Positions 42,649 to 54,623 are shown, numbered from the stretch's first letter. The stretch: DNA of 64,000 bases from Neoceratodus forsteri (GCA_016271365.2 CM057456.1:613805501-613869500), one strand, 5' to 3'. Translations and numbers: made by a program. Notes: a model not told the origin generated them from the sequence alone.

Positions 42649-44080
42649 TCCTTCTTTTCTGTTTTTTTTTTCAGATTAGTCTGCCTGTACCTACTTGGAC
42701 AAACATTTTTCTCCTCCACCTTCTAACTTCGAGAGCTTAGACTTCAACAAGACAAGAAGCTTCAAATGCATGGTGGTTACGAACTTCGGAAGGGCTGGCT
42801 ATAATGAACACTGTAAACACGAAAGTGGGACTTTGTACCCTCTGAGAGACGAACATTCAATTTCAGTTTAAATTTATATATTCCTATCTGGGGTGGGGGA
42901 GGTGAGGTTAACAACAGAGTGTGAAGACTTTGGGAATAAACTGTTTTATGAGGATGGGGGGGTGATATTCTACTTTCCAGTGACCAACCTCAGTAGTAGT
43001 TATTTTCCAGGGCCCATATAGGGGCCAGGGGATAGACCAAAATGGTAGCGATCCAGGGCATATCTCTTTATATAGGAAGAAGTTCTCCGCTAAGTCATTC
43101 ATTTGGCTCCTGATCAGAGAACTTTGGTCATGATGGCCTCCCATGTTTTAACCTCCAAATTTTTTTTAACCCCCCCCCCCCGAGTTAGGGTTCTGTGGGG
43201 GGGGCTTTGGGGTGGCTAAGACAGAAATGGCAGAGATCATGTCAGTATACCCCCTTTTCGCCCTGTCAACATCAGGTTTCACAAAGGACAAGTGCTGGAT
43301 GATTACATGGTTGCCTCTGAGGTCCATATGATTAAAACAGCAATATTTTATAATGAACGAATTAGCTGACACGAGGCCATAAACCCAATGCTCAGACAGG
43401 GGTTGGAGCCTCAACCCAGCCACATGTCTTCCAGCTTAACTCCACACAGGCGGGTCGACCCCGAAGAGAGTTGCTTTTTTTTTTTTTCTCCTCACTGGGC
43501 GGGTGGAGAGTTCGTTCTTTTCCCCATATTTTTGAGAACCAGACATCTTGCTATATCTTTCTTATGAACAGCAATCCCATGTCAAAACCACTGCGGGATC
43601 AGTTCTTCCTCCTTTATGTAAGGACTGTTCCTAGAGGGGATGTTACCCCTCAGGTGGGCCTTAATCCACTCTAGGTGGATAGATGCCCCACTTTCCTAGA
43701 GACAAGGAATTCTGTTCACCCTGGGACTCGGGTGTGAGACAGTTATGTCTCCACCACTTGTGTAAGACCATTTGTATATAGTTATCTCCAAAAGGAGACA
43801 TTTTACGTACAAAGCTTCTGCTTGCAACATTTTGTTAAAATGTTATTGTTACTTTTAAAAATGGATGGTGACACAATCTTTTACAGGAATTATGATACCC
43901 CGGTGATGGCTGGAGGGACTGCTCTAGGCAGGGTTGTTACATATAAGGCTAACACTCGATCCAGCACTGCTGAACATGGTCTATTAGGACCACCGGATGT
44001 AGGGTGGGAAGTAGAAAATATAGCTTTTTGGGGTTTCTCTGTCTGTAAAAGATTCATCAGTCTTTTAAGCCCATATTCAC
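42649..44080 (+). other. L1-like inter-ORF region, no gene recognised
   Basis: Between the DIRS C border and the first APE residues lie ~1.4 kb without recognisable coding sequence, plus ~270 bp before DIRS C. A C-run (about 43169-43181) and a 127-codon frame at 43822-44205 have no motif. It is unusually long for an L1 inter-ORF spacer; an unrecognised older insertion is possible. Confidence 0.4.
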
Positions 44081-44812
44081 ATTGTCTCCTCCATGGGATT
44101 AAGGCTAATGTTCCTGTGAACATTTTTTCCCCAGAATGTGAATGGCTTGCATTCTCCTATACAATGATACAGGATTATGTAACATTTAGGGAAGCAGAAG
44201 GCTGATTTATATTTTCTACAGGAGTCCCACCTCTCAGCGTCTGAACACTCTAAATTACACTGGGGTTGACGGTATTCAGTGATAGCATCCTTTCACCTGA
44301 GGGGACGTAAGAGGGGAACAGTAATTCTAGTTCCATCTTCAACCCCACTGAAGATACAAGAAACTTACCTGGACCCCCAGGGCAGATATGTGATCTCACA
44401 GGATCGCTTTATTCTCAAACAGTGACTCTAGTTAATACCTTTCTCCCCCCATAGACGTCACTTCCAGTGGTCTGAACCTTTTTACAGAGGGTGATGGAGA
44501 GGCTCAGGGGGCTACTGATGATGGGCGGAGACTTCAACATCCCCTTCCATTCTCACCTAGATTCCTCCAATCCCAACCCAAACAGACTTTCAGGGACTGC
44601 TAAGTATTTAAAGGGGAACTTTGCCTATCTGGGTATTGAGGATGCCTGGCAGAGACTTTTTCCTTCAGTTCCAGGATACACATTTTTCAGGGAGGCACGG
44701 CAACTACTCTAGGCTGGATTATTTTTTTATAACACGAGAACATTTTACTTTAATACAAGATGTATTAATCGAGCCTAGGGTACTTTCAGACCACAGCCCC
44801 ATAATTTGAAAA
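44081..44812 (+). pseudogene. L1-like ORF2 APE endonuclease
   Basis: Around 44125-44225 one frame reads NVNGLHSPIQ, a stop, then KADLYFLQESHLS (catalytic Asn and Glu boxes). The 44491-44712 frame reads LMMGGDFNIPFHSHLDSS (GDFN box). The 44621-44809 frame reads LDYFFITREHF and LSDHSPII (SDH box). Catalytic residues are therefore visible but spread over three frames with stops near 44165 and 44712. Confidence 0.8.
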
Positions 44813-45009
44813 ATAGACTTGGGTAAACAAAAGAAATTCAGGCTCTGGCGATTCGATACATCCCTTCTCAGGGATCAAGAATTCCAAGATTATTTAAAGA
44901 AGCGCATCCCCCAAGCAATCCAAGAAAACCTGACCTCTGAAATTTCCTATTCAATGCAATGGGATGCACTAAAAGCAGTTCTCCAAGGAGAAATACTGGA
45001 ATATACTTC

Positions 45010-47892
45010 CCGTAAACAAACAAAAAAAAATTAACACCAGACTTAATTTTTTGACAGATCATCTGGCTTCATATCAACTCTTATACAGGGAGGATGACTT
45101 GGTTCTTCGGCGCCGAATTAGAAGCCTAAAACAAGAAATACAACAAATTCTAGATTATATAACTCTCCAGAGCCTAAATTATTTAAGACAATATAATTAT
45201 AAGGGGGGAGCAAGGAGAGCGTGAGCTTTGACGAGGAAACTTAGAGCTAACAAACAAGCCTCGACTATACTAAAAATAAGATCTAATACTTCCAGCAAAA
45301 CTACTTATAAAGAAGAACAAATTTGACAAGCTTTTACACAATTTTATGAAACACTATATAAAGCCCCCTACCAACGCCAGAGCCAATCGGAGGGGATATC
45401 TGCTTTTTTGGATCAGCTCCCTTTACCCAAGTTATCAGAACAACAAATCAGTATGCTAGAGCATCCAATCAAACCCGAAGAAATACTCCAGCAGGTCAAA
45501 GCTTTTAAACCACTAAAATGTCCTGGCCCAGATAGTTTTAGCCCAGAGTGGTACAAGCCCTTTACGCCACAGCTGCATCCTGGTTTCCTACCAGCCTGCT
45601 GTGCAGTGACAGAGGGTGAAACTCCTCCACCCTCCTGGAGTTATGCGGTCCTATTCCCCCTTATTAAACCCGAAAAAGATCCCACCCTTCCTTCGTCATA
45701 CTGTCCCATTTCCACTTTAAATGTAGACTATAAAATATTTATGGCCATATGGGCCAAGCAGCTAGAACCCATACTTTTACAGCTCATACATAAGGATCAA
45801 TTAGGTTTCATAAAATTGAGGAGTACATCTGATAATCTACATCGAACCATATTATTATTGGACTATATCCATACCAGAAAAATCCCCTCTACTATAATAA
45901 GTTTAGACGTTGACAAAGCGTTCAACAAGGTGAATTGGGAATACTTATGGGCCACCCTTTCTTAAATTTTCTTTCCCAGACTGCTTTCTCTCCTGCATGA
46001 AAAACATTTATTCCTGCCCCAAGGCCTATATACGGGTTAATGGCTCCTTATCTCAACCAATAATAATACAAAGAGGCATGAGACAGGGATGTCCACTATC
46101 CCCACTACTCTTTGCCCTTTATATCGAGCCTTTGGCCGAAACCATACGTCGAAATGTTTTGATCGAGGGAGTCCCAGTAGGTCAATGGGAACATAAAGTG
46201 CTTTTGTTTGCCGATGATACTCTGGTGACAACTATTTCAACAGAAACCTCTCTTCCGGCGCTGTGGGAAACTTTGGAGCACTTTACAGTCATATTGGGAT
46301 TCCAACTAAATATTGCTAAAACAGATCTCCTTTCATTATTTTTTACTTCGTCTCCAACCCTTAAAAATAAGTATCCCATTAAGTGGCACCAAACAAAGTT
46401 TAAATACTTGAAAATTCATATACCAAGAAATTTGGATAACCTGGAGTTGTTAAATTATGAACCTATATTCAGATTAAATCTGATTTGGCCTGCTGGTCTA
46501 AATTACCACTAAACTTTTTTCAAAGAAATGACACCATCCACATGATTATATTGCCTAAACTCTTGTATTTATTTCAAAATATTCCCACCTTTCCATCTAA
46601 ATTTTATTTCCAGTCATGGGATAAAAATTATATCGAACTTTATTTGGAATGGCCAATGACCAAGAATCAGGATGTCATTATTACAGCTCCCGCTTTCTCT
46701 TGGTGGTGCCAAACTACCAAATTTGAAATGTTATGCTCTGGCAGCCTTTTTCAAAATATTGTCCTTATGGTTGTCTCCTACATATGAGGCGCCCTGGAAA
46801 GATTTAGAATTTGCAATCAGTGATCTATATGATATTGCTAAAGTAATCCTTTCCACGGCCATGAGGGATTATACACCTTTTATGGCCCAAATTTTGAAAT
46901 TATGGTATAAGCTAAAAACACATAAAGGTTTTAGATCACTTGCCTTTTTTTTTTTTTTTTTTCTTCTTACACACATATTTCAGGGGACAATAGATTTTTT
47001 CCACCCACCACGGATCATACCTTTTCAAGATGGAGGAGAGTGGGTCTCCAATTTTTCAGGCAATTCCTCTGTCAATCGGGTATTATTCCATTTGAAACCC
47101 TTAAGGTAACTTATGGCTTAGCAGATGCTGATATTTACAGATATACCCAGGTTAAAAATTATATTCTGCGACAGAGAGAGGTGACCGTAAAATTACCTGA
47201 CCCCATTCCTATGGCATGGAAATACCTAGAGGACCACATAAATGGACATTTGTGGGGACACCAAGTGGGATTTATCTATAAAATTCTTAGAGAAGGGATG
47301 GGTGATACCTCACTTTCAATTTTAAATAGCTGGTGTAAGGATTTGGTTGCAGACACTTCTGAGCAGAACTGGCATGCAAGGTAACTCATTCCATTAAATG
47401 GCGTGAATTTGCCTGGAAGTGCCGCAGCCGCTTCTTTTGCTCACCGGCAGCTCTTACTAAATATTTACCAGCCCATTATGGCAAACGTTGGAGGAAATGT
47501 ACATGTTTATATGCAGACCTGAGCCATGTCTTTTGGACATGTCCTTAGTTAACACCTTATTGGTGTGTACTACAGCAGGAAATTTCAGATTGCTTAGGGG
47601 AGCTGGTCGAATTCACAGCCGAATTGTTCCTTTCATCTATATTTCCTCCTCATAGACCCTCTTGGCACCAAACTTTATTACCTATTTACATTTTAGCTGC
47701 AAAGAAGCCTATCATCAGATGATGGAGATCTACAGTTATTCCTTCTTTGAGGGACTGGAGGGGGTGGTCTCAGAGATTTATTACATGGAATCCCTTACAG
47801 CTGAACTCCACAATAAATATCCGGAGTTTGAGATGCTGTGGAGACCTTGGGTAATTTATTTGTCCAGACATGACCCAGACTTTGTTCCCTGA
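45010..47892 (+). pseudogene. L1-like ORF2 reverse transcriptase and C-terminal region
   Basis: The 45408-45965 frame: EEILQQVKAFKPLKCPGPDS, VLFPLIKPEKDPTLPSSY, IISLDVDKAFNKVNWEYL (motif A). After a stop at 45963, the 45997-46512 frame: IIQRGMRQGCPLSPLLFALY (motif B), VLLFADDTLVT (motif C, both Asp) and GFQLNIAKTDLLSLFF. Later frames (46485-47892) carry the L1 post-RT domain, with LPLSLGGAKLPNLKCYALAA and, near 47380-47560, a region where the Cys-rich tail would lie. Frameshifts near 46500, 46670, 47100 and 47385 break it. Confidence 0.85.
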
Positions 47893-48245
47893 GCCTCTCC
47901 ACACCACAATACCTCCCCTAATTCTAAGTAAGATTTATAATCCTGTGACAGCCCTTGACTGCAGCCTTCACTTCTGATTTGTTATATATATTTAGCTTAG
48001 TTCATGGAGCAAGTTGATCTATTTTGAGTATACCAGGGGTTGAATACTTGCTAGCTCAATAATTCAGTCATTGTAAAAAGAAAAACACTGACATAGGTTA
48101 AAGTAAAAAATTACTTTATTGTTTAATAAGTTCATAATAATCAGAATAAGCACTGTATTAACTGTACATAAGATGACTGTAAACCATGTATTTGTCACAT
48201 TCAACTAATAAAAAATAAATAAAAAAAGAAAATGTGAAAATTGAC

Positions 48246-51200
48246 AAATGGGTGTGGTGACTTTAGTAAAGATAAAAGTGAATTGTTTATGTGTGTGGGG
48301 CGTTTGATATTTTTCTACAGGGTACCAGTGACCAGCTCCAGGGGGAGCTACAGTTAAATAGTTAAAAAGGGAAAAGTGGGGAATGTGTAATAACAGGGAT
48401 GCCCACTAGAGAGGTAGATGCCATTTTAAGTATGCAGACAGGATATGTCTAGTCATAGTTTAGAGCTTAGCCTAGGTAGGTGGTAGTTCTAGAGTATTAG
48501 TGTGTAGGATGTATTACAAAATGCTTAGTGGTAGTCTATACTTTGGGGAGATATATAGGATGTTAGATTCCATATACAGCTGCACCACTGTGTATAGAGA
48601 GGGGATATTAGTCAGGTATGGGTACTGCAAGTTCAGAGTGTGCTTGCATGTAAAGTGTGGAATGTGCACTGCATGAAATGTTGTAGCATTCACTTCATGG
48701 ATAATAACCGTTCGAGTATAGTAGTACTGCAGTAGTTCAAGGTTTCACTGCATGAATCTTTGTAACTCTCACTGCATGATTATTTGATATTGGAACACTG
48801 CATGTCTGGAAAAAATGCCATTGCATGTTATGGTGGGTTACATTTACATATCTGGTGGGGGTACAAGTTACTTGCAGACATAGCATTGAGTTAGTGACCC
48901 AAGTAGGGCATAAGGTTTTGATTGTGTTGCCCAATATGGTAGTAGGCCTGATGTGCCACTTTGGATCTCCTGGGCACAGCACCCCAGGGGGCTTGGGGGT
49001 TGGGCTATTAGAAGAGCAGAGAGAGTAAGTCAGGATCTTGAGGTTTAAGGAGCTCCCATTTTCTTTTTTGTTTTAGTCTGATGCACTGCCAATGTAGTGA
49101 CCAGCCATATCCCCTTGAGAGCTGGTGGGTGGAGGGGTGGCCAACCCTCTGCCCGATAGGCCTCAGGGTGGAAGGTTGTATCTTGAAGTCTCGATGCTCG
49201 CTGAGGACATCGATCATTTAAAGATGGGTGAATGTAGCCCCAATTAGGAGCTATGCTAATATCCCTATAACAGTGTCTCTCAACATCCAGGGTGATGCCA
49301 GTTTCTATGCCCTTGAAGAACTGGGTCAGCTGGCCTGCCCTGGCATTCCAAAGGGCAGGAGTTAGTGTTCTCTGCTGAAGGGCAGAGATTCTACTGAGTC
49401 ACAGTGGTGGGAGGTCAGCGCCTGGCACAAAGTGCCAGCTCCCACTGTGTGTACGTTCTCTTTAGGGACTGGTGTCATGAAAAAGTGCTCTTTTGTGGTG
49501 GTTGCCTTCGAACAAGGCCCTCATGGAGGGTGGACAGCTTCTCCAGAAGGAGAAAAACCCATCTGAAGAAAAGTTCAGAGGTCTGTCTGTGAGGCAAATT
49601 GTGTCAGAGGATGTTGTGGGCCAAGGATCTGAGGTGATGTTTAACCCTTATTCAATGCAAAGTGTGTGAGGTGGTTCTCAGCAGTGCCCTCCCTCCCTCC
49701 CCAAGAGAGGGGCAGTCCCTTACAGGATGCAAATTCCTGTCAGCAGCAGGAGTTATATCTCAGAAAATGTGCTGTGTGGGCCATTCTGCTTGAAATAGAA
49801 GATGTGTTGAGCCCAGTAGGCACCTCAGCTATGCCCAGGTGGGCACAGGTGTGGTCTCAGAAATAAAGAAAAGTGTGAAATGTAGAAAAAGGACATGCTC
49901 TGCAGGAGAACAGAGTGGATCCCTGAACTGTGTCACAGTATTAGGTTAGTGTTAGTTCTGTGACAGCCAGTGAGCCTGTGAATTAGCCACATGGCTACCA
50001 AATGTCGAAAATGGGCTAGAAGAAGCCCATGGATTTCCCACCCAAGCTGCAGGGGTGAGGGACTCTATGGGTTTAGATCCCCTGGGACCCATAAATATTA
50101 AAGTTAAGGTATCCCACCAGGGTTGACTCCAACCCAGAAGTAATGAGGAATGACGATCTTGTAGTGGTATAAAACAAACTGTGCCAGCTGGTGGAATTGC
50201 CATCATCAAGTGAGCTCAAGTGATAAATGAAGGATCCTGTTTTGCTTAAAATAACCCCGCTTGGACATTTGTCATTTGTGTGTTATGCCTCCAAGTTCTG
50301 CTAACCCCTTGATCCACAGCCTTGTTAGCCCTGCCATGCGTTAGTGGATGCTCAGAGGTCACCTCGGTGCTCAGGTGGTCAAGTAGGTGGACTTTGTGTT
50401 TCTTGGTATGGGCCACTCCCAGGTGACCGTAACATCCCTTGATACCCCTAGACAGCTGGGAGGGTCTATCCTATGCTTGTAAATAATGGTAGTGATCTAC
50501 ACTGGTTAATAAATATTTTTGAGTTGAGCAAACATACATGGGAGATTACCCTCATAAAACCGATAGACATTCACTAACCCTTGTCTTTCCCAAAGCCAGA
50601 TCCTGATATCCAGATTTGCAGAATGAAAAGCCCTATCATGTGGCAAAGCGCGTAAAAGCTGAAAGGCCACTTTGAAATGCTTATCCAGGATGATCCTGGA
50701 CCAGACCTCTAACACTGTTTGCGTGAAAGTGTTATCAGATAATTGTGTACTACTAGTGGGGGGGGGGTTAAAACAAAAAAAATATGTGCCTAGCATCACA
50801 AAAGGAGATCTCGGCCAACTGGTAGAGGGTCACCCCACCCTCCCGAGAGGCTTGGAGTAACAAGGTCCACAACACTGAGAGAATGGAACACTTAACAGCC
50901 AAACTCCAGTTAAGGAAGGATAAACACAACACTCTGTGGTCCAGATGGCTGACTAGAAGAGCCCTGGTGGAGGGGGAAGAGGGAGAGCGGGAATAAATAA
51001 TCCGGGTTAGGGAACACTGAAGAAAGCCACCAGATTGAGAGTCAAGAAGAGTATTGACTTCCCTAGCCAACTCCAAGACTAATAAATATGGAATAAATAT
51101 ACAATGAAGTCTACAGTACCAGTATTCAGGTTTGGTTTTGTTACTTTCAGATACTGTTCTCTGCTTTGACTGTACAGATGAAATTCAGGGCCAAGGCTAG

Positions 51201-51302
51201 TTGCCGAGTTATGGCCACTTATGAGAAGGTGGAAGTATTGAAATGTATTGAAAAGTATTGAAGTATATGTAAATGATGAGTATAACAAATAGAATAATAG
51301 AT
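48246..51302. other. Non-coding stretch
   Basis: About 3 kb with no supported gene, TIR or LINE motif. Short frames on either strand show no domain. A loose CACTGCATG repeat is annotated separately. Confidence 0.45.
48640..48840. repeat. Loose CACTGCATG-type repeats
   Basis: CACTGCATG or near variants recur at about 48667, 48745, 48770 and 48797, with weaker forms between (CACTTCATG, TTGCATG). Spacing is irregular, so this is a weak degenerate array at best. Confidence 0.35.
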
Positions 51303-51438
51303 AGGTTCTGGTGTATTACAAGGTAGTAATTCCATCGAGAGGTTCTGGGGACACAGAAAACCTTGAGAGCGAAGCTCGAGAGGTTTCATGTGTTCCCAGA
51401 ACCTCGAGATGGAATTACTACCTTGTAATGCCAGACCC
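51303..51438. repeat. Hairpin, ~60 bp arms
   Basis: The left arm 51307-51369 (TATTACAAGGTAGTAATTCC, then GAGGTTCTGGG) is the near-perfect reverse complement of about 51375-51435, with almost no loop. The arms are much less diverged than other foldbacks here, suggesting youth or selection against change. Confidence 0.85.
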
Positions 51439-51834
51439 TATTTGTTATTTTTTTTAATATATGGATACGAGGTGAATTGACTCACCTCCGTTTCAGCACT
51501 GGAGTTAGCTGGTGGATGTGCGTGCTAGCAGGGTTCTCCAGTCCTGTGTGGACGAGTGGCTGATGTGGGCTTCATTTAGCCGTTTTTTTTTTTTTTTGGT
51601 CAGTGGCGGTATCAAGCGAGCAGAGGAGCCCCAGAGCAAGTGCGGTTGTCAAATGGTTTTCAACCAAAAAACCCCACAAAAAACGGTTGCTTGACCGAAG
51701 ATTGTCTCCCTAAGCGAGCGAGCAAGCCGCCATGTTTTCAGACTCCTTCTGCCCGCCCACAGAGGAAAAAGCGCCAATCAGAGGGCACGCTTTGTAAAAC
51801 GTCGGGGATACCCTTGCGCATGCGCTCTTTTTCT

Positions 51835-51896
51835 TGATAATACTATCGATCAGGTGCCGAACGATACTATTACGGCACCCGAACGATAGTATTATC
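51835..51896. repeat. ~62 bp near-perfect palindrome, GATAATACTATC ends
   Basis: GATAATACTATCG at the left and CGATAGTATTATC at the right pair. An inner GTGCCG / CGGCAC pair encloses ACGATACTATTA. Further variants (GTAGTATTATCGCTCC and GGAGCGATGGTATTACAAGG) follow to 51945, and TATTACAAGG also starts the hairpin at 51314. The whole 51303-51946 block may be one foldback element with a GC-rich, CpG-containing core (51500-51830). Confidence 0.75.
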
Positions 51897-52227
51897 ACTT
51901 ACCAACAGTAGTATTATCGCTCCAGGAGCGATGGTATTACAAGGATTTTTTTGTATGCTTTTTAAGCATATTATTTTCACAATCCATATATTAAAGTTGG
52001 TTAACCACTAGAAGTATTCTAACAGCATGAAAAAAAATAACTATATTACATTTAATATACTGAAAGGATGTACAATTATCAACTACTATTTTCGTGTCTA
52101 ACACATTATGTAAGATGTAACACTACTGAAGTTGCTACTCGTTACCTATGTATATCTATTTCAGTAAAGCTGAGTTTAAAAAAAAATAAAAGAAAAAAAT
52201 ACTCAAAGTAATGTTGTTTCTCCTTAA

Positions 52228-52554
52228 AGCAGCAGTGCAACGAAAAGTTGTAATTTTTGAATCTGTGATTTTAACTTAGTAGCATGCTGCTTGATGTCTG
52301 TTTAAAGATATTCTAAGGGTTTCCTTCTGTTCCTTATTATTTTGTAATTAATCCACTTGACATGTTTGTTTTCTTCATGTGAATTGCCTGGCAGTACATT
52401 GCGCTAATAAATTACAGTTTTTATTGAAGTAATACAAAATAATACAGAACCGAATGAAACCCTTAGAATAACTTAAAATGGACATCAAGCGGCATGTTAC
52501 TAAACTAAAATCACAGGTGACTGCAAAATTGTAACTTTTCGTTGCACTGCTGCT
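52228..52554. mobile_element. TTAA MITE, almost entirely palindromic
   Basis: TTAA at 52224-52227 and 52555-52558 flank a 327 bp element whose ends, AGCAGCAGTGCAACG and CGTTGCACTGCTGCT, are perfect inverted 15-mers. Similarity continues inward for more than 100 bp on each arm (ACTTTTCG, CTAAGGGTTTC and their complements). No coding capacity. The ICR of the host DIRS keeps the uninterrupted site (CTTAAG within 52970-52985), confirming the insertion and TTAA duplication. Confidence 0.9.
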
Positions 52555-52965
52555 TTAAGGGATCCCTCACTGTGTTTACACTTTATGCAGTCATCTCCGA
52601 CAAGATTGACTCCCCGTAGACAGAACCTATGCAAATGTTAGAATTTGGAATATAGGCTCTGCATCTGTGCTCCACTCTGGCCATTGTTCATATCTGTTTC
52701 CAAGCCAGACTGGCGCAGCAGCTAACAAAACTATTTAAAAGGTTACCAAAAATGTTTTTGAAACAATTTCTTATAGAATTAAAAAAACAGCAATCTGAAA
52801 GCAGACTTGAGGTAAAACCTGTCATATAAACCATAACAACAAACTTACAATTGTAGGAACTGCAACAGTAATGCTCAAGCAACCTCAATTAAAAATATAG
52901 CCGATTCTTGTGCGAACCTATTTCAGGTTCTGGAAAGGGAGGCAAGACAGTGAGTGTAAAAACAG

Positions 52966-53075
52966 TAAAGAATCCCTTAAGAAGAAAGAACATTACTGTG
53001 GTGAGTATTTTGTTCTTCTAACCACAGGAATCCCTCACTTGATGTTTACACTTTATACAGGCTCAGTAGCCGTAC
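52966..53075. repeat. DIRS E internal complementary region
   Basis: Reads as the complement of the right outer end (CCTTAAGAAGAAAGAACATT to GTTCTTCT), then CTAACCACAGGAATCCCTCAC continuing as terminal sequence. CCCTCACTGTGTTTACACTT at 52563 matches CCCTCACTTGATGTTTACAC here. Confidence 0.8.
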
Positions 53076-53089
53076 CTTGGGAGGCTGGG

Positions 53090-53376
53090 TTCAGAACCTA
53101 GTTAGGAAAATGGTTATGCTAGACAGCAGTTCCAAAACTGGCATTCCTTCCAGACTGGATGTCCAAACAGCAGCGCTCTGTGAAGGTGTGTCCTGTTTTC
53201 CAGGTAGCTGCTTTGCAAACGTTTAACAATGGGATGCACCTTGAGGATGCCACAGAGGCAGAGGAACCCCTTGTGGAATGTGCCCTTAAGCCTTATGGTG
53301 GCATTTTTCAGCTTCTCATAGCAGAACTGAATGAAAGAGACTATCCAGAGAGAAAGAGAGAGAGAGGAGAGGGAGG

Positions 53377-53420
<44 letters not shown>

Positions 53421-53722
53421 AAGAGAGAGATCTCTTTGTAGCTGGTTTGCCTTTGCTAACCTCACTATAGGTAACAAAAACTGGGTGCTGTGAGACCTCA
53501 CTTCCTTTGTCCGGTCCATGTATATAGTCAGGACTCGCTTTAGGTCCAGGCTATGCAACTTTTCCCCACCTCTACTGGAATGCTCTGGATAAAGTACAGG
53601 GAGGGCCACTAATTGATTCAGGTGGAATTCAGATAACACCATAGGAAAGTATTTTCTGTTGATTCCAAAAACTATTTTATCCTTGTGTGGAATTATGTAA
53701 TTTGACTCTATGCAGACATGAC
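53090..53722 (-). pseudogene. DIRS E recombinase C-terminal remnant
   Basis: Around 53700-53480: SNYIIPHKDKIVFGINRKYF, VLSEFHLNQLVALPV and LHSLDLKRVLTIYMDRTKEV, aligned with copies B and C. A (GA)n expansion interrupts at 53339-53431. Below it, shifted frames give HTFTERCCLDIQS near 53150-53190, where copy C has HTFTKHYNLD; the Tyr nucleophile is replaced by Cys. The first catalytic Arg segment is missing. Confidence 0.8.
53339..53431. repeat. (GA)n microsatellite
   Basis: GA/GAGA runs with a few interruptions, inside the DIRS E recombinase remnant. Confidence 0.95.
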
Positions 53723-54431
53723 CAAACCACACCAGGCATGGTAAATCCACCAGTATACTCACACCCTGGAGGGGTATATTGCTATTATACAACGATATTA
53801 TAAATTTTTTGTGGTAAAAAAATAAAGAAAGACAGTTTTTTTGTGGGGTTTGTATTATTTTTTAGTTAGTTTAGTGTTGCGGAGGAAAAAATAGTTCTGG
53901 TTCATGGGACTCCGTTGTACTGGTGTTACAACTACAGAGAATTAGTTACGTAGTTGATGCATTGTGCGCATGCGAGGGATCATGTTTTACTAGTGCAGTT
54001 TATTTAAATTGTTCATAGCGCTTCACTTGTTGTGGGCACGTGATCATGGGAAAAACGTTTATGGTGTTTTTCTTTAGCCATGTCTGTCGCCTGTGGAAGT
54101 TGCGAAGTGTGTAAAGGTCACACAGTGCGGAGCAGGAATGGCCAGACACTGGAAGTGTGGATTCTGTGAGAGCGTTAGCGACTCCTATGTTCAGCAGTTG
54201 TGGGACCAGAGAGTTAATATGCGGTTAGGTGAGTGTTGAAAGGTGTGTACAATGTTTTTATGTGGAACATGGCATCTGTGTTGAGTATTAGTTTTTTTAC
54301 ACAGTTATAGAGCGGGAGTTAGAAAAATGTGGTTTAGCGGTCTTGTGTTGTCGGTGAGAGTTTCATTTGGTGACTGGCAGCGGCTTTGCGAATGCTGAGT
54401 TTCACATGGTTGAAGTGATTTCAAATGTGGG

Positions 54432-54530
54432 TTCTGCTGCGGCTGACTGGTGGCTGGCACCTTTTCCAGTGGGTACACTGGAGGATTTATCACGGTGAAA
54501 AGGTGCCAGCCAACCAATCAGAATGCAGCA
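54432..54530. repeat. Hairpin, GGCTGGCACCTTTT arms
   Basis: GGCTGGCACCTTTT (about 54452) and AAAAGGTGCCAGCC (to 54512) pair around ~30 bp; pairing extends weakly outward to TCTGCTGC / GCAGCA. The right end is followed by CCAATCAGAAT, as at 55630. Confidence 0.7.
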
Positions 54531-54623
54531 TTTGGTATTTTGTTCTGTACTCATTGTATAATATGTAATTTCACTCTATGCATAGGGCTTGCAGTTCACT
54601 TACCGTCCTAGAAGAACAAACAA

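Larger units (their letters stand above)
35450..48245 (+). mobile_element. L1-like LINE with 20 bp TSD, split by DIRS C
   Basis: Perfect 20 bp direct repeats (AAGAAAATGTGAAAATTGAC) lie at 35450-35469 and 48226-48245. The element (35470-48225) starts with a leader and ORF1 and ends with AATAAAAAATAAATAAA. Removing DIRS C (36854-42648) leaves about 6.96 kb, a normal full L1 length. ORF1 has the L1 RRM/CTD signature; ORF2 has APE and RT. Both are decayed by stops and frameshifts. The long identical TSD is a strong marker of target-primed integration. Confidence 0.9.
52190..53722 (-). mobile_element. DIRS element E (right end and recombinase 3' part)
   Basis: Right ITR starting at ~52190, ICR 52966-53075, then recombinase C-terminal sequence on the minus strand up to ~53722, where homology stops. 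The right ITR is interrupted by a TTAA MITE (52228-52554). The missing upstream part of the recombinase resumes at 62555-62806, so the element was probably split by later insertions. No left ITR, RT or gag is found in the window. Confidence 0.8.

Noticed and set aside
43822..44205. 127-codon plus frame as a separate gene
   Set aside because: Its end overlaps the APE start of the L1-like ORF2 in another frame and it shows no motif of its own.
48640..48840. CACTGCATG repeats as an organised array such as CRISPR or satellite
   Set aside because: Spacing is irregular and units too short and variable.
53339..53431. Arg/Glu-rich coding repeat
   Set aside because: A plain (GA)n microsatellite; the apparent protein is an artefact of it.
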